Assembly: GCA_013203065.1 (NCBI GenBank)
Contig: JABMQV010000024.1
Location: 1 to 10,868, forward strand
Source of the DNA: Desulfobacteraceae bacterium
GTDB taxonomy: Bacteria; Desulfobacterota; DSM-4660; Desulfatiglandales; Desulfatiglandaceae
DNA length: 10,868 nucleotides
Direction of reading: 5' to 3'
Position numbers and translations under genes: made by a program. This document shows positions 1 to 6,117 of this stretch, piece by piece (positions within the stretch are counted from its first letter, which is position 1; each line of letters begins with the position of its first letter). A model generated the notes under the pieces. That model ran no database searches, was not told where the DNA came from, and saw nothing but the letters and a program-made list of their open reading frames with translations.

Positions 1-80
1 CCACGACCGTTGTGATTGAACCCGAATGGACGTTCAAAATGGATTCCTTCACGAACGGAATCCTGAACTATGCCAAGTAA
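1..80 (+). CDS. C-terminal end of a HyuA-type subunit (hydantoinase A / acetone carboxylase beta-like), partial
   Basis: Reading from base 3, the frame gives 25 codons ending in TAA at 78-80. The peptide contains TTVVIEPEWTF, then MDSFTNGILNYAK at the end. This matches the usual C-terminus of the HyuA/oxoprolinase family (a 'TTVVIEPGW' strand followed by 'D..GN..L'). That family supplies the ATP-dependent subunit of N-methylhydantoinase, 5-oxoprolinase, and acetone and acetophenone carboxylases, where it phosphorylates the substrate. Only the tail is visible, so the subfamily cannot be named. The stop lies 23 nt before the HyuB-type start, with a strong ribosome binding site between them, as expected for a co-transcribed and co-assembled subunit pair. 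The rest of the gene is outside the window. Confidence 0.8.
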   Translation, partial: TTVVIEPEWTFKMDSFTNGILNYAK

Positions 81-90
81 TTCAAAGAAA

Positions 91-97
91 AAGGAGG
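91..97 (+). promoter_or_regulatory. Shine-Dalgarno site that fixes the HyuB-type start
   Basis: AAGGAGG lies 6 nt before the ATG at 104. The same frame is open back to an ATG at 26, but that ATG lies inside the end of the upstream HyuA-type gene and has no comparable ribosome binding site. The ATG at 104 is therefore the likely start. Confidence 0.85.
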
Positions 98-103
98 CAA
101 GAT

Positions 104-2182
104 ATGCCAGGAGGAATTGACTTTGAGATAAGAACCAAATTCCATCCGGAGCCCCCTACGCCGGAAGAGGCAGAGTATATGAAAGATCTCGATCCGACAA
201 TGGCGGGTATATTTGCACACAAACTGATGACAATAGCCAGTGAAGGCAACGAAACCCTGGTAAAACTGGGGGCTACGACCGGTTGTCGTTGGGGGGACAC
301 AGCCCTTGCCATCTACACCGCATCGGGCGACAATGCCGTTTGTGCCACAGGGTTGTACTTCCATGCAGTGCTAGGATCCACAGGCGTGAAATACATCATC
401 AAACACTGGCTCGATGATCCTTCCGTAGGCGTAAAACCGGGGGACGCCTTTTTCTCCAATGACCCCTTCTACCTTGGGGTACATGCGCCCGACATGGGCA
501 TCTTTGCTCCCGTGTTTCACGAGGACAAGCTGATCTGCTTCATCGGGGCCATTGTGCACAGCGGCGAGTGCGGCGCCTGTGAACCAGGGGGAATGCCTTC
601 CAACTCCAGGAGCATCTATGATGAGGGGCTTCAGATCGCACCCCTCAAGATCGCAGAAAACTACATGATCAAGGAAGATATCCTGAACGCCTTCAACCAC
701 ATGACCCGGGATCCCCGGGCCATGACCCTAGACATCAAGGCGAGGATGGCCGCCCTGAGAGTGGTTGAGAAGAGACTGCATTCCAGCCTTGAGAAGCTCG
801 GGCCGGAGCAGGTCATGGGAGCGCTCCAATACAATATTCAGGTTACTGCCGAAGGTGCCAGAAAGCGAATTTCCGGATGGGACGACGGCAGGTTCAAGCA
901 CACGGAGTTTGTAGACTGTGTCGGTCCCTTTTCCCGCCTGATGAAGATCTCCGTGAGCCTTGAGAAGAAGGATGACGCCCTCTACTTCGACTTTAACGGC
1001 ACCTCACCCGAGGTGCTTGATCGGGTCGTCAACTGCCACTCCCTTGGTCTCATCGGGATCAACATGGTCTATTTGCTCGGCCACATGTTTCACGATCTGC
1101 CCCACAATGCGGGGGTGCTGGAACCCATAAGCTTCCGGTTTCCTGAGGGTTCCATTGTGAATCCGAGCCGTGAGTCCCCTAAGGCAGGCGCGCCCTTTGT
1201 TATGGAGACCAGTTCCCTCATCGTGCAGCAGCTCCTTCAAAAGGCCATGTTTTCCACTAGCCCTGAGGGGGCCGAATGTACGGGTGCGCGTACATTCACC
1301 ACGCTTATGTACGGCGGGTTGAATCAGTATGGTGCTCCTTTTGCCGATGCAGGGGCCGAGATGAACGCATCGGGCTACGGGGCCCGCTGGGACAAGGATG
1401 GTGTCAGCGTCGGGGGAGCCTATTTCGCTCCAAAGACCTCCGAGCCGGGAGAAGTGGAAAGCCTGGAAGCCAACCTACCGTTCGTTTACCTGTATCGCGG
1501 ATTTCATCAGGACAGTTGTGGTCATGGTAAATACCGGGGCGGCGTAGGAATGGATTGGGGCGTGGCGGTCCACGACGTGCCCATGATATTCCTCGGCTCC
1601 TGGGGATACGGATCCAAGGCCCCGACAACGCAGGGCCTCTTCGGTGGCTACGGTATTCCTGCCACGCCCTTTGTCCGGATCTCCGATACAAACCTAAAGG
1701 AGGTTTTCAGCCGGCCGGACATCAAGATGCCCACCTCGAGTCAGATGGTCTACAATGAGCAGACGATACAGGGCAATTACCATTCCGACAAGTACCCCTC
1801 AGTTCCCCAACCGGCAAACGAATGGGACATTGTTGTTGGCGGCAGTGGGGGAGGCGGGGGATACGGTGATCCCATTGAGCGGAATCCATCTCTGGTGGTC
1901 CAGGACTTGGCAAACGGCATCATATCTCATCGGATAGCAAAAGAGGTGTACAAGATCGTCTATGAAGAGGGTACGCTGATTCTGGACGAGGAAAAGACGG
2001 AACGGCTAAGGGAAGAAGAGAAGGCAAATAGGAACAAAAGAGGGAGAACTTTTTCCGATTTCGAGAGGGAATGGTCAAAAAAGAAGCCCGACCAGGAAGT
2101 CCTAGAGTTTTACGGGGAGTGGCCCACTTCTCACTACACATCTTTCACCTACTACGGATCCTGGCCGGAGGAGCTGAAGTAG
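104..2182 (+). CDS. HyuB-type subunit (hydantoinase B / acetone-acetophenone carboxylase alpha-like)
   Basis: This 692-residue protein belongs to the HyuB family (hydantoinase B/oxoprolinase; COG0146), the partner of HyuA-type subunits in ATP-dependent hydantoin hydrolases and in ketone carboxylases. It is longer than typical HyuB hydrolase subunits (about 520-600 aa) and closer to the alpha subunits of acetone carboxylase. Visible motifs are SNDPFYLGVHAPDMG (about 118-132), GAIVHSGECG (about 148-157) and a glycine-rich GGSGGGGGYGDP (about 579-590). H127, D130 and H152 have the spacing I recall for the Mn ligands of acetone carboxylase alpha (H150, D153, H175). A charged linker follows the glycine-rich segment, and the tail carries FYGEWP and YYGSWP. 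No small gamma subunit (AcxC-like) follows it. The neighbouring thiolase and CoA ligase favour a carboxylase role. Hydantoin- or oxoproline-type hydrolysis remains possible. Confidence 0.85.
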   Translation: MPGGIDFEIRTKFHPEPPTPEEAEYMKDLDPTMAGIFAHKLMTIASEGNETLVKLGATTGCRWGDTALAIYTASGDNAVCATGLYFHAVLGSTGVKYIIKHWLDDPSVGVKPGDAFFSNDPFYLGVHAPDMGIFAPVFHEDKLICFIGAIVHSGECGACEPGGMPSNSRSIYDEGLQIAPLKIAENYMIKEDILNAFNHMTRDPRAMTLDIKARMAALRVVEKRLHSSLEKLGPEQVMGALQYNIQVTAEGARKRISGWDDGRFKHTEFVDCVGPFSRLMKISVSLEKKDDALYFDFNGTSPEVLDRVVNCHSLGLIGINMVYLLGHMFHDLPHNAGVLEPISFRFPEGSIVNPSRESPKAGAPFVMETSSLIVQQLLQKAMFSTSPEGAECTGARTFTTLMYGGLNQYGAPFADAGAEMNASGYGARWDKDGVSVGGAYFAPKTSEPGEVESLEANLPFVYLYRGFHQDSCGHGKYRGGVGMDWGVAVHDVPMIFLGSWGYGSKAPTTQGLFGGYGIPATPFVRISDTNLKEVFSRPDIKMPTSSQMVYNEQTIQGNYHSDKYPSVPQPANEWDIVVGGSGGGGGYGDPIERNPSLVVQDLANGIISHRIAKEVYKIVYEEGTLILDEEKTERLREEEKANRNKRGRTFSDFEREWSKKKPDQEVLEFYGEWPTSHYTSFTYYGSWPEELK

Positions 2183-2267
2183 ACCCTTTCGATCCATTTT
2201 TGCCGTTGACGGGGGTCCGGATTTTCCCACATTGCCCCCTGAAGGCGCATCCAAAAGGAGAACCCTT

Positions 2268-2294
2268 ATGGGTCCGCGAATCGGGATGGGCTGA
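2268..2294 (+). other. 8-codon mini-ORF with a strong ribosome binding site ahead of the DUF35 gene
   Basis: The 134-nt gap after the HyuB-type gene holds AAAAGGAG (2253-2260) placed 7 nt before an ATG at 2268. That ATG opens a frame of only eight codons (MGPRIGMG) and stops at 2292-2294, 22 nt before the DUF35 start. It could be a leader affecting translation of the DUF35 gene, or chance. I saw no other gene in this gap. Confidence 0.25.
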
Positions 2295-2316
2295 TCACTG
2301 TTGCTGGGAGATACGA

Positions 2317-2736
2317 ATGACTGGGAAAAAAATAAAGAGTATTCCATTCAGGGAGGGGCTGTTCAGCGAGGAATCCGACGGGGTTTCCCTGATCGGGAGC
2401 AAGTGCGGGGCGTGCGGTCAGATCTTTTTCCCCCCCAGAGCGTTCTGCTTCAGCTGCTTCGGGAAGGAAATGCAAACGGCGAAGCTGGGCAACAGGGGAA
2501 GGCTGTACTCCTTTACCACCTCCCACATGCCATCCCTTCACTTCGAAGCTCCCTATACCGTGGGATGGGTGGATATGGAGGGGGGCATAAGGCTTTTCGC
2601 ACCCATTATCTCAAACAAGACGGAAGAGCTCGAGCCGGACATGGAAATGGAATTGGTCGTCGAAGAGTTGTGGCGGGAGGAAGACACGAGGGTCATGGGT
2701 TATAAATTCAGGCCCTTAGGGCTTGCGCAAGAATAA
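2317..2736 (+). CDS. DUF35 zinc-ribbon/OB-fold protein, probable thiolase partner
   Basis: The protein is 139 aa, normal for the family (COG1545). An N-terminal rubredoxin-like zinc ribbon carries C30 and C33 (KCGACG) and C44 and C47 (FCFSC), preceded by the usual short helical lead. The OB-fold half follows (about 52-135), with GRLYSFTT and YTVGWVDMEGG strands. DUF35 proteins pair with thiolases, for example BbsA with BbsB in benzoylsuccinyl-CoA cleavage and the archaeal acetoacetyl-CoA thiolase/HMG-CoA synthase complex. There they bridge or shape the CoA site. A thiolase lies next downstream, which supports a cytoplasmic complex. I chose the ATG at 2317 because GGGAG sits 6 nt upstream and the domain begins normally from it. 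The frame extends back to 2071 inside the previous gene, but without family-like sequence. Confidence 0.85.
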   Translation: MTGKKIKSIPFREGLFSEESDGVSLIGSKCGACGQIFFPPRAFCFSCFGKEMQTAKLGNRGRLYSFTTSHMPSLHFEAPYTVGWVDMEGGIRLFAPIISNKTEELEPDMEMELVVEELWREEDTRVMGYKFRPLGLAQE

Positions 2737-2769
2737 CTTCGCGGAATTGGCGCCCAGGTTTGGGTCAGA

Positions 2770-2846
2770 TTTGGCTGCGCCGATTGAGCAAAACCACAGA
2801 AATAGTAGTACTATTTAGAGGATTTTGCGATTGAGGCGCGGCCGAA
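2770..2846 (+). repeat. 77-nt imperfect palindrome between the DUF35 and thiolase genes
   Basis: The centre is AAATAGTA-g-TACTATTT (2800-2816), with 8-bp perfect arms. Moving outward there is a second paired block, GCAAAACC against GGATTTTGC with one bulged base. Then comes an unpaired GATTGA on each side, in the same orientation rather than inverted. The outer stem is TTTGGCTGCGCC against GGCGCGGCCGAA, which pairs throughout if two G-U pairs are allowed. The symmetry centre at 2808 is shared by all three blocks, so chance is unlikely. It may be an mRNA hairpin, an operator or a mobile palindromic repeat. No T-run follows, so it is not a standard terminator. Confidence 0.7.
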
Positions 2847-2886
2847 GATGACCTGAAGATGGGATGAGAAAATGTAAAGTTATTTT

Positions 2887-2932
2887 TGCGTAAGCCCCTA
2901 GGGTAGGTGCCTTCTCAGTTGACGCAGGGCTT
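2887..2932 (+). promoter_or_regulatory. Two competing short stems upstream of the thiolase ribosome binding site
   Basis: TGCGT-AAGCCC (2887-2897) is followed 24 nt later by ACGCA-GGGCTT (2922-2932). TGCGT can pair with ACGCA, or AAGCCC with GGGCTT. The zero-length connections make both at once sterically improbable, so they would be alternatives. The block ends 14 nt before the GGGAGGA (2947-2953) that serves the thiolase start. A regulatory role is speculative. Confidence 0.3.
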
Positions 2933-2955
2933 TTGAAAACGAATGAGGGAGGACA

Positions 2956-4101
2956 ATGAGGGAAGTCGCAATCATCGGTGGCGGTAGCACTGTCTTTGGG
3001 AAGTTTCCGCAGAGGACCTGTGAAGACCTCGGAAAGGAAGCCGTTTTGGCGGCCATAGAGGATGCGGGCATTACGCCGAAGGATGTCGAGTTTGGCTCCT
3101 GTGCGACCGTCTACGGAGGGTTCTGCATCGGTCAGAGGATATTCAAGGAAGTGGGGATTACCGACAGGGAGATTGTCAACGTGGAGAACGCCTGCGGCGG
3201 TGGGGCCACTTCCTTCAGGGAGAGTTGGCTGAGAATAGCAACGGGGCAATGCGACCTTGCGATCGCCGCTGGGGTGGAGTCCATGACAACGAGCCCTGTC
3301 GCAGGAAAATTGATACCCCCTCCGCCGGACGATCTGGACGGGCAACTGGGCCTTGCCGTTCCCATATTCTTCGCCATGATGATGAAAAGACACATGTATG
3401 CACACGGAACCACCCTGGAACAGTTTGCAGGAATCTCGGTCAAAAACCATCACCACGGTTGCCTGAACCCCTACTCCCAGTACCAAAAGGAACTCACCGT
3501 CGAAGAAATCCTCGACTCCCGAATGATCTGTGACCCCATCACCCTGCTCCAGTGCTGTCCGAATTCGGATGGAGCCGCGGCCGTGGTCCTCTGTGCCGGT
3601 AGCATCGCCAAAAGGTACACAAACAAACCGGTCTTTGTGGCGGCCTCCGTTCTCGGGTCGGGAGACTATATTTGCCGGTGGAAGGACGCCACCTTTTCGG
3701 ATATGAGCCACAAGGCCGCCAGGGAAGCCTATGAAATTGCCGGCATCGGCCCTGAGGACATCGATTGCATAGAACTCCACGACGCCTTTACCGTGGCGGA
3801 ACTGATGCACTATGAAGACCTGGGCCTGTGCGAGAGGGGAGGAGGAGGTGAACTCATTGATTCGGGAGCAACGTGGCTCGGGGGCAGGATCCCCGTGAAT
3901 CCCAGCGGCGGTCTTCTGAGCAAAGGGCATCCTCTCAGCGCCACGGGTATTGCTCAGGTTGTGGAGATCCTCCGGCAACTGAGGAGTGTTGCGGGAAACC
4001 ACCAGGTCCGCGGCGCCAGGACGGCCCTGGCTCACGTGCTCGGCGGTTACGTGGCGGGGCTCGAGTCGGGGGCTGCCAGTGTGCACATCCTCAAGGCATA
4101 G
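2956..4101 (+). CDS. SCP2-type thiolase (acetyl-CoA acyltransferase family)
   Basis: This 381-aa protein has the length of SCPx/SCP2-type thiolases (COG0183). It carries the nucleophilic cysteine C80 in NVENACGGGATSF, then ELHDAF with H275 (the HDAF form typical of this subgroup instead of NEAF). GHPLSATG with H325 and ALAHVLGG with H360 follow. These residues fit thiolytic cleavage of a 3-oxoacyl-CoA by CoA, or the reverse condensation. The neighbouring DUF35 gene suggests a two-component thiolase of the BbsAB type, which often takes bulky or branched 3-oxoacyl-CoA substrates. With the adjoining carboxylase-like and ligase genes, a likely job is cleavage of the 3-oxoacyl-CoA made after ketone carboxylation. 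The start has GGGAGGA immediately upstream. The actual substrate cannot be read from the sequence. Confidence 0.88.
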   Translation: MREVAIIGGGSTVFGKFPQRTCEDLGKEAVLAAIEDAGITPKDVEFGSCATVYGGFCIGQRIFKEVGITDREIVNVENACGGGATSFRESWLRIATGQCDLAIAAGVESMTTSPVAGKLIPPPPDDLDGQLGLAVPIFFAMMMKRHMYAHGTTLEQFAGISVKNHHHGCLNPYSQYQKELTVEEILDSRMICDPITLLQCCPNSDGAAAVVLCAGSIAKRYTNKPVFVAASVLGSGDYICRWKDATFSDMSHKAAREAYEIAGIGPEDIDCIELHDAFTVAELMHYEDLGLCERGGGGELIDSGATWLGGRIPVNPSGGLLSKGHPLSATGIAQVVEILRQLRSVAGNHQVRGARTALAHVLGGYVAGLESGAASVHILKA

Positions 4102-4113
4102 GGAAATTCCCTG

Positions 4114-4292
4114 GTGATACAACGGATCCATCATATAGGCATTGCGTTTGGCAGCCTAAAGGAAAGGTAAAACTCTTCTCCGATCTTTTTGGCTTCAGGG
4201 CGGTTGAGACCCACATGGATTCCGACGGGGCGTTCAAGTCCCATATCCTACGCATCAACGAGGCTGCCCTTGCAGAGAGAGCCGCGGTTTAA
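4114..4292 (+). pseudogene. Decayed VOC-superfamily gene (glyoxalase / methylmalonyl-CoA epimerase-like), frameshifted and truncated
   Basis: From a GTG at 4114 one frame reads VIQRIHHIGIAFGSLKER and stops at TAA 4168-4170. Another frame continues with VKLFSDLFGFRAVETHMD and runs to TAA at 4290-4292. Joined across a one-base deletion near 4167, the two parts align without gaps to the start of VOC domains (HIGIAV..L..AL.LY.DLLGF), including the metal-binding His near the N-terminus. The joined remnant is about 59 residues, against about 130-140 for a methylmalonyl-CoA epimerase, and the second half of the domain is missing. It starts 12 nt after the thiolase stop. A sequencing error could explain the frameshift but not the short length. 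Confidence 0.6.
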
Positions 4293-4311
4293 GGAAAGCA
4301 GGGCATTTAGA

Positions 4312-4365
4312 ATGAACGCTGATCAATACCTCAAGAAAAGAGAGCAGGTCCGTTATGCAAAATGA
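4312..4365 (+). other. 17-codon ORF overlapping the ligase start
   Basis: An ATG at 4312 opens MNADQYLKKREQVRYAK and ends at TGA 4363-4365, overlapping the ligase ATG by 11 nt. It could couple ribosomes onto the ligase start, whose own ribosome binding site (GAGAGCAGG) is weak. It could also be the start of a lost gene. I do not recognise the peptide, and its upstream ribosome binding site is poor. Confidence 0.25.
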
Positions 4366-5950
4366 CCCCATCCGCGAACGTGTTGTGCACAGGGTTTTGG
4401 AGCGCCAGGCTGTGAAGTATGGCAACCGAACCTTTCTCTATTTCAAAGACCAGGCGTACGGGTACGAGGATTTTAACCGGGCGGCAAACCGTGTTTCCTG
4501 CGGTTTACAAAAACTGGGCATTTCAAAGGGCGACAAGGTTGCCATCGTCCTGGGTAACTGTCCGGAATACCTTTTCCTTTGGTTCGGCATATCGAAATTG
4601 GGGGCCGTGGAGGTCCCCATCAACACGGCCCACAAGGGAGAAATCCTCACCTACATGCTGGATCAGTCGGATGCATGCATGCTGGTCATGGGTATCGAAT
4701 ACCTTGACCGGGTGGAACCGATCCTGCCTGATGTCCCCAAGATAAAAAACCTGGTCGTCATCGATACCCTTGGACAGGGAGTACCGAAATCCTTAAGCTC
4801 TGTTGCAGACTGGGAGCAGCTTGTGGACAACGACGGAGGTTACAAGCCTGTGGACGTTCTCTGGTCCGATCCCTCTGGCATCATGTTCACCTCAGGGACC
4901 ACAGGGCCTTCCAAGGCAGCCCTCATGCCTCACAACTACCCCCTGTACATGGGAGATATCATCATCGAATCAGCAGAATACGATGAGCACGACATCCTTT
5001 ACAATGCCCTCCCCCTGTTTCACGGAAACGCCCAGCAACTCTCCTTCATGCCCGCCCTGATGAGCGGTGCACGCACGGTTCTGGCCGAGAAATTCTCTGC
5101 CGGCAGATTCTGGGATGACATCAAACGATACGGCTGCACGGAATTCAATTACCTTGGTGCCATCGTGCCCATACTCTACAAGGCTGAACCCAAAGACGAC
5201 GACGAGGAAAATCCCTTACGGGTCATGGTGGGTGCTGCCGCCCCCAGGGACATCTTCGAAGACTTTGAACAACGTTTTGGGGTCACACTAATCGAAATCT
5301 ATGGAATGAACGAAATCGGCCTGCCCCTAACCTCCAACCTCCAGGAGCGCAAGCCTGGCAGCTGCGGTAAGGCCCGGCGGGACTATGCCCTAAAGCTCAT
5401 TGACGACGACGGCCTGGAGGTCGGTCCCCACACAACCGGTGAAATTCTTACCCGGCCCTTGCAGCCCTACCGCATGATGCTCGAATACTACAAGATGCCG
5501 GACAAGACCGTTGAGACCTGGCGTGACTTGTGGTTTCATACCGGCGACTATGCCTATTTTGACGAGGAGGGCTATTTCTTCTTTGTGGACCGTAAGAAGG
5601 ACGCCCTCAGACGCCGGGGCGAGAACATCTCTTCCTATGAAGTGGAAAAGGTCATTAATTCTCATCCTGCTGTACTCGAATCGGCTGCCGTGGCCGTTAA
5701 ATCGGATCTTAGCGAAGATGAACTCATGGTATGCCTGACCCTCAGGCCGCAAAACACGCTCACACCTCTAGAACTTGTGAAATACTGCGAAGACCGCATG
5801 GCCTACTTCATGATACCCCGTTACGTGCGCATCATGGACCAACTTCCCAAGACCGCCACCGAGCGCGTGAGAAAGGTCTCATTAAGGGAAGAAGGCGTTA
5901 CGCTGGACACCTGGGATCGAGAAAGAGCAGGATACAAACTTAGCCGTTGA
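4355..5950 (+). CDS. AMP-forming acyl-CoA ligase (CaiC-like, ANL superfamily)
   Basis: The 531-aa protein has the full order of adenylate-forming enzyme motifs. The phosphate-binding loop is TSGTTGPSKA (179-188), followed by YGMNE (316-320), WFHTGD (393-398) and a hinge region DRKKDALRRRGENISSYEVE (412-431). It should activate a carboxylic acid with ATP to an acyl-adenylate and then to the acyl-CoA in the cytoplasm. It resembles the crotonobetaine/carnitine-CoA ligase-like branch (COG0318). The C-terminal A10 motif reads PKTATERVRK (498-507), so the usual catalytic lysine of the 'GK' pair is R504, although K507 lies close by. Context suggests a 3-oxo acid or another acid as substrate. The TGA stop overlaps a possible TTG start of a TetR remnant. 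The substrate is unknown. Confidence 0.88.
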   Translation: MQNDPIRERVVHRVLERQAVKYGNRTFLYFKDQAYGYEDFNRAANRVSCGLQKLGISKGDKVAIVLGNCPEYLFLWFGISKLGAVEVPINTAHKGEILTYMLDQSDACMLVMGIEYLDRVEPILPDVPKIKNLVVIDTLGQGVPKSLSSVADWEQLVDNDGGYKPVDVLWSDPSGIMFTSGTTGPSKAALMPHNYPLYMGDIIIESAEYDEHDILYNALPLFHGNAQQLSFMPALMSGARTVLAEKFSAGRFWDDIKRYGCTEFNYLGAIVPILYKAEPKDDDEENPLRVMVGAAAPRDIFEDFEQRFGVTLIEIYGMNEIGLPLTSNLQERKPGSCGKARRDYALKLIDDDGLEVGPHTTGEILTRPLQPYRMMLEYYKMPDKTVETWRDLWFHTGDYAYFDEEGYFFFVDRKKDALRRRGENISSYEVEKVINSHPAVLESAAVAVKSDLSEDELMVCLTLRPQNTLTPLELVKYCEDRMAYFMIPRYVRIMDQLPKTATERVRKVSLREEGVTLDTWDRERAGYKLSR

Positions 5951-6117
5951 AGAGGAGAACCAAGCCGTCGCGAAGCACCAACACAAGAGAGTTACTCGTT
6001 CAGAGCGCCATTGATCTCTTCTATCGAAAGGGGTATGCGGACACAACCATCCAGGACATAGGGGGCAAGCAAGTCAGCATCCTAATTGAGAGGCAAAGTC
6101 AATATGAAACGGCGTAA
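5947..6117 (+). pseudogene. Truncated TetR-family regulator (N-terminal DNA-binding part only)
   Basis: From a TTG at 5947 the frame reads MKRRTKPSRSTNTRELL, then VQSAIDLFYRKGYADTTIQD. This is a typical TetR/AcrR N-terminus: helix 1 with AIDLF..KGY, and TTIQDI entering helix 2. After about base 6060 the similarity ends. The next residues (GGKQVSILIERQ...) do not give the expected recognition helix and YYYF motif, and the frame stops at 6115-6117 after 56 residues, against about 190-220 for the family. Other frames downstream do not resume the match, so the 3' part was lost rather than frameshifted. The putative start overlaps the ligase stop by 3 nt, suggesting the regulator was once part of that operon. 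It is unlikely to work as a repressor. Confidence 0.65.

Noticed and set aside
26..103. N-terminal extension of the HyuB-type protein to the ATG at 26
   Set aside because: It overlaps the clear C-terminus of the HyuA-type gene, and the ATG at 104 has a strong ribosome binding site.
702..726. CATGACC direct repeat flanking CCCGGGATCCCCGGG
   Set aside because: It is explained by ordinary codons in a conserved part of the HyuB-type protein.
2071..2316. N-terminal extension of the DUF35 protein back into the HyuB-type gene
   Set aside because: The added residues do not look like the family, and the ATG at 2317 has GGGAG at good spacing and gives the normal length.
2887..2932. H-type pseudoknot from the two overlapping stems
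   Set aside because: Both connecting loops would be zero nucleotides long, which is sterically unlikely. The stems are better treated as alternatives.
2919..2947. Promoter-like TTGACG with 17-bp spacing to AATGAG before the thiolase
   Set aside because: The -10 match is poor and would overlap the ribosome binding site, leaving almost no transcript leader.
2815..4134. A long open frame (439 codons) on the minus strand across the thiolase gene
   Set aside because: The plus-strand thiolase has all catalytic motifs. The antisense frame has no recognisable domain and is a by-product of the GC-rich codon pattern.
4673..4682. GCATGCATGC perfect palindrome inside the ligase gene
   Set aside because: It is a 10-bp match within coding sequence with no other sign of function.
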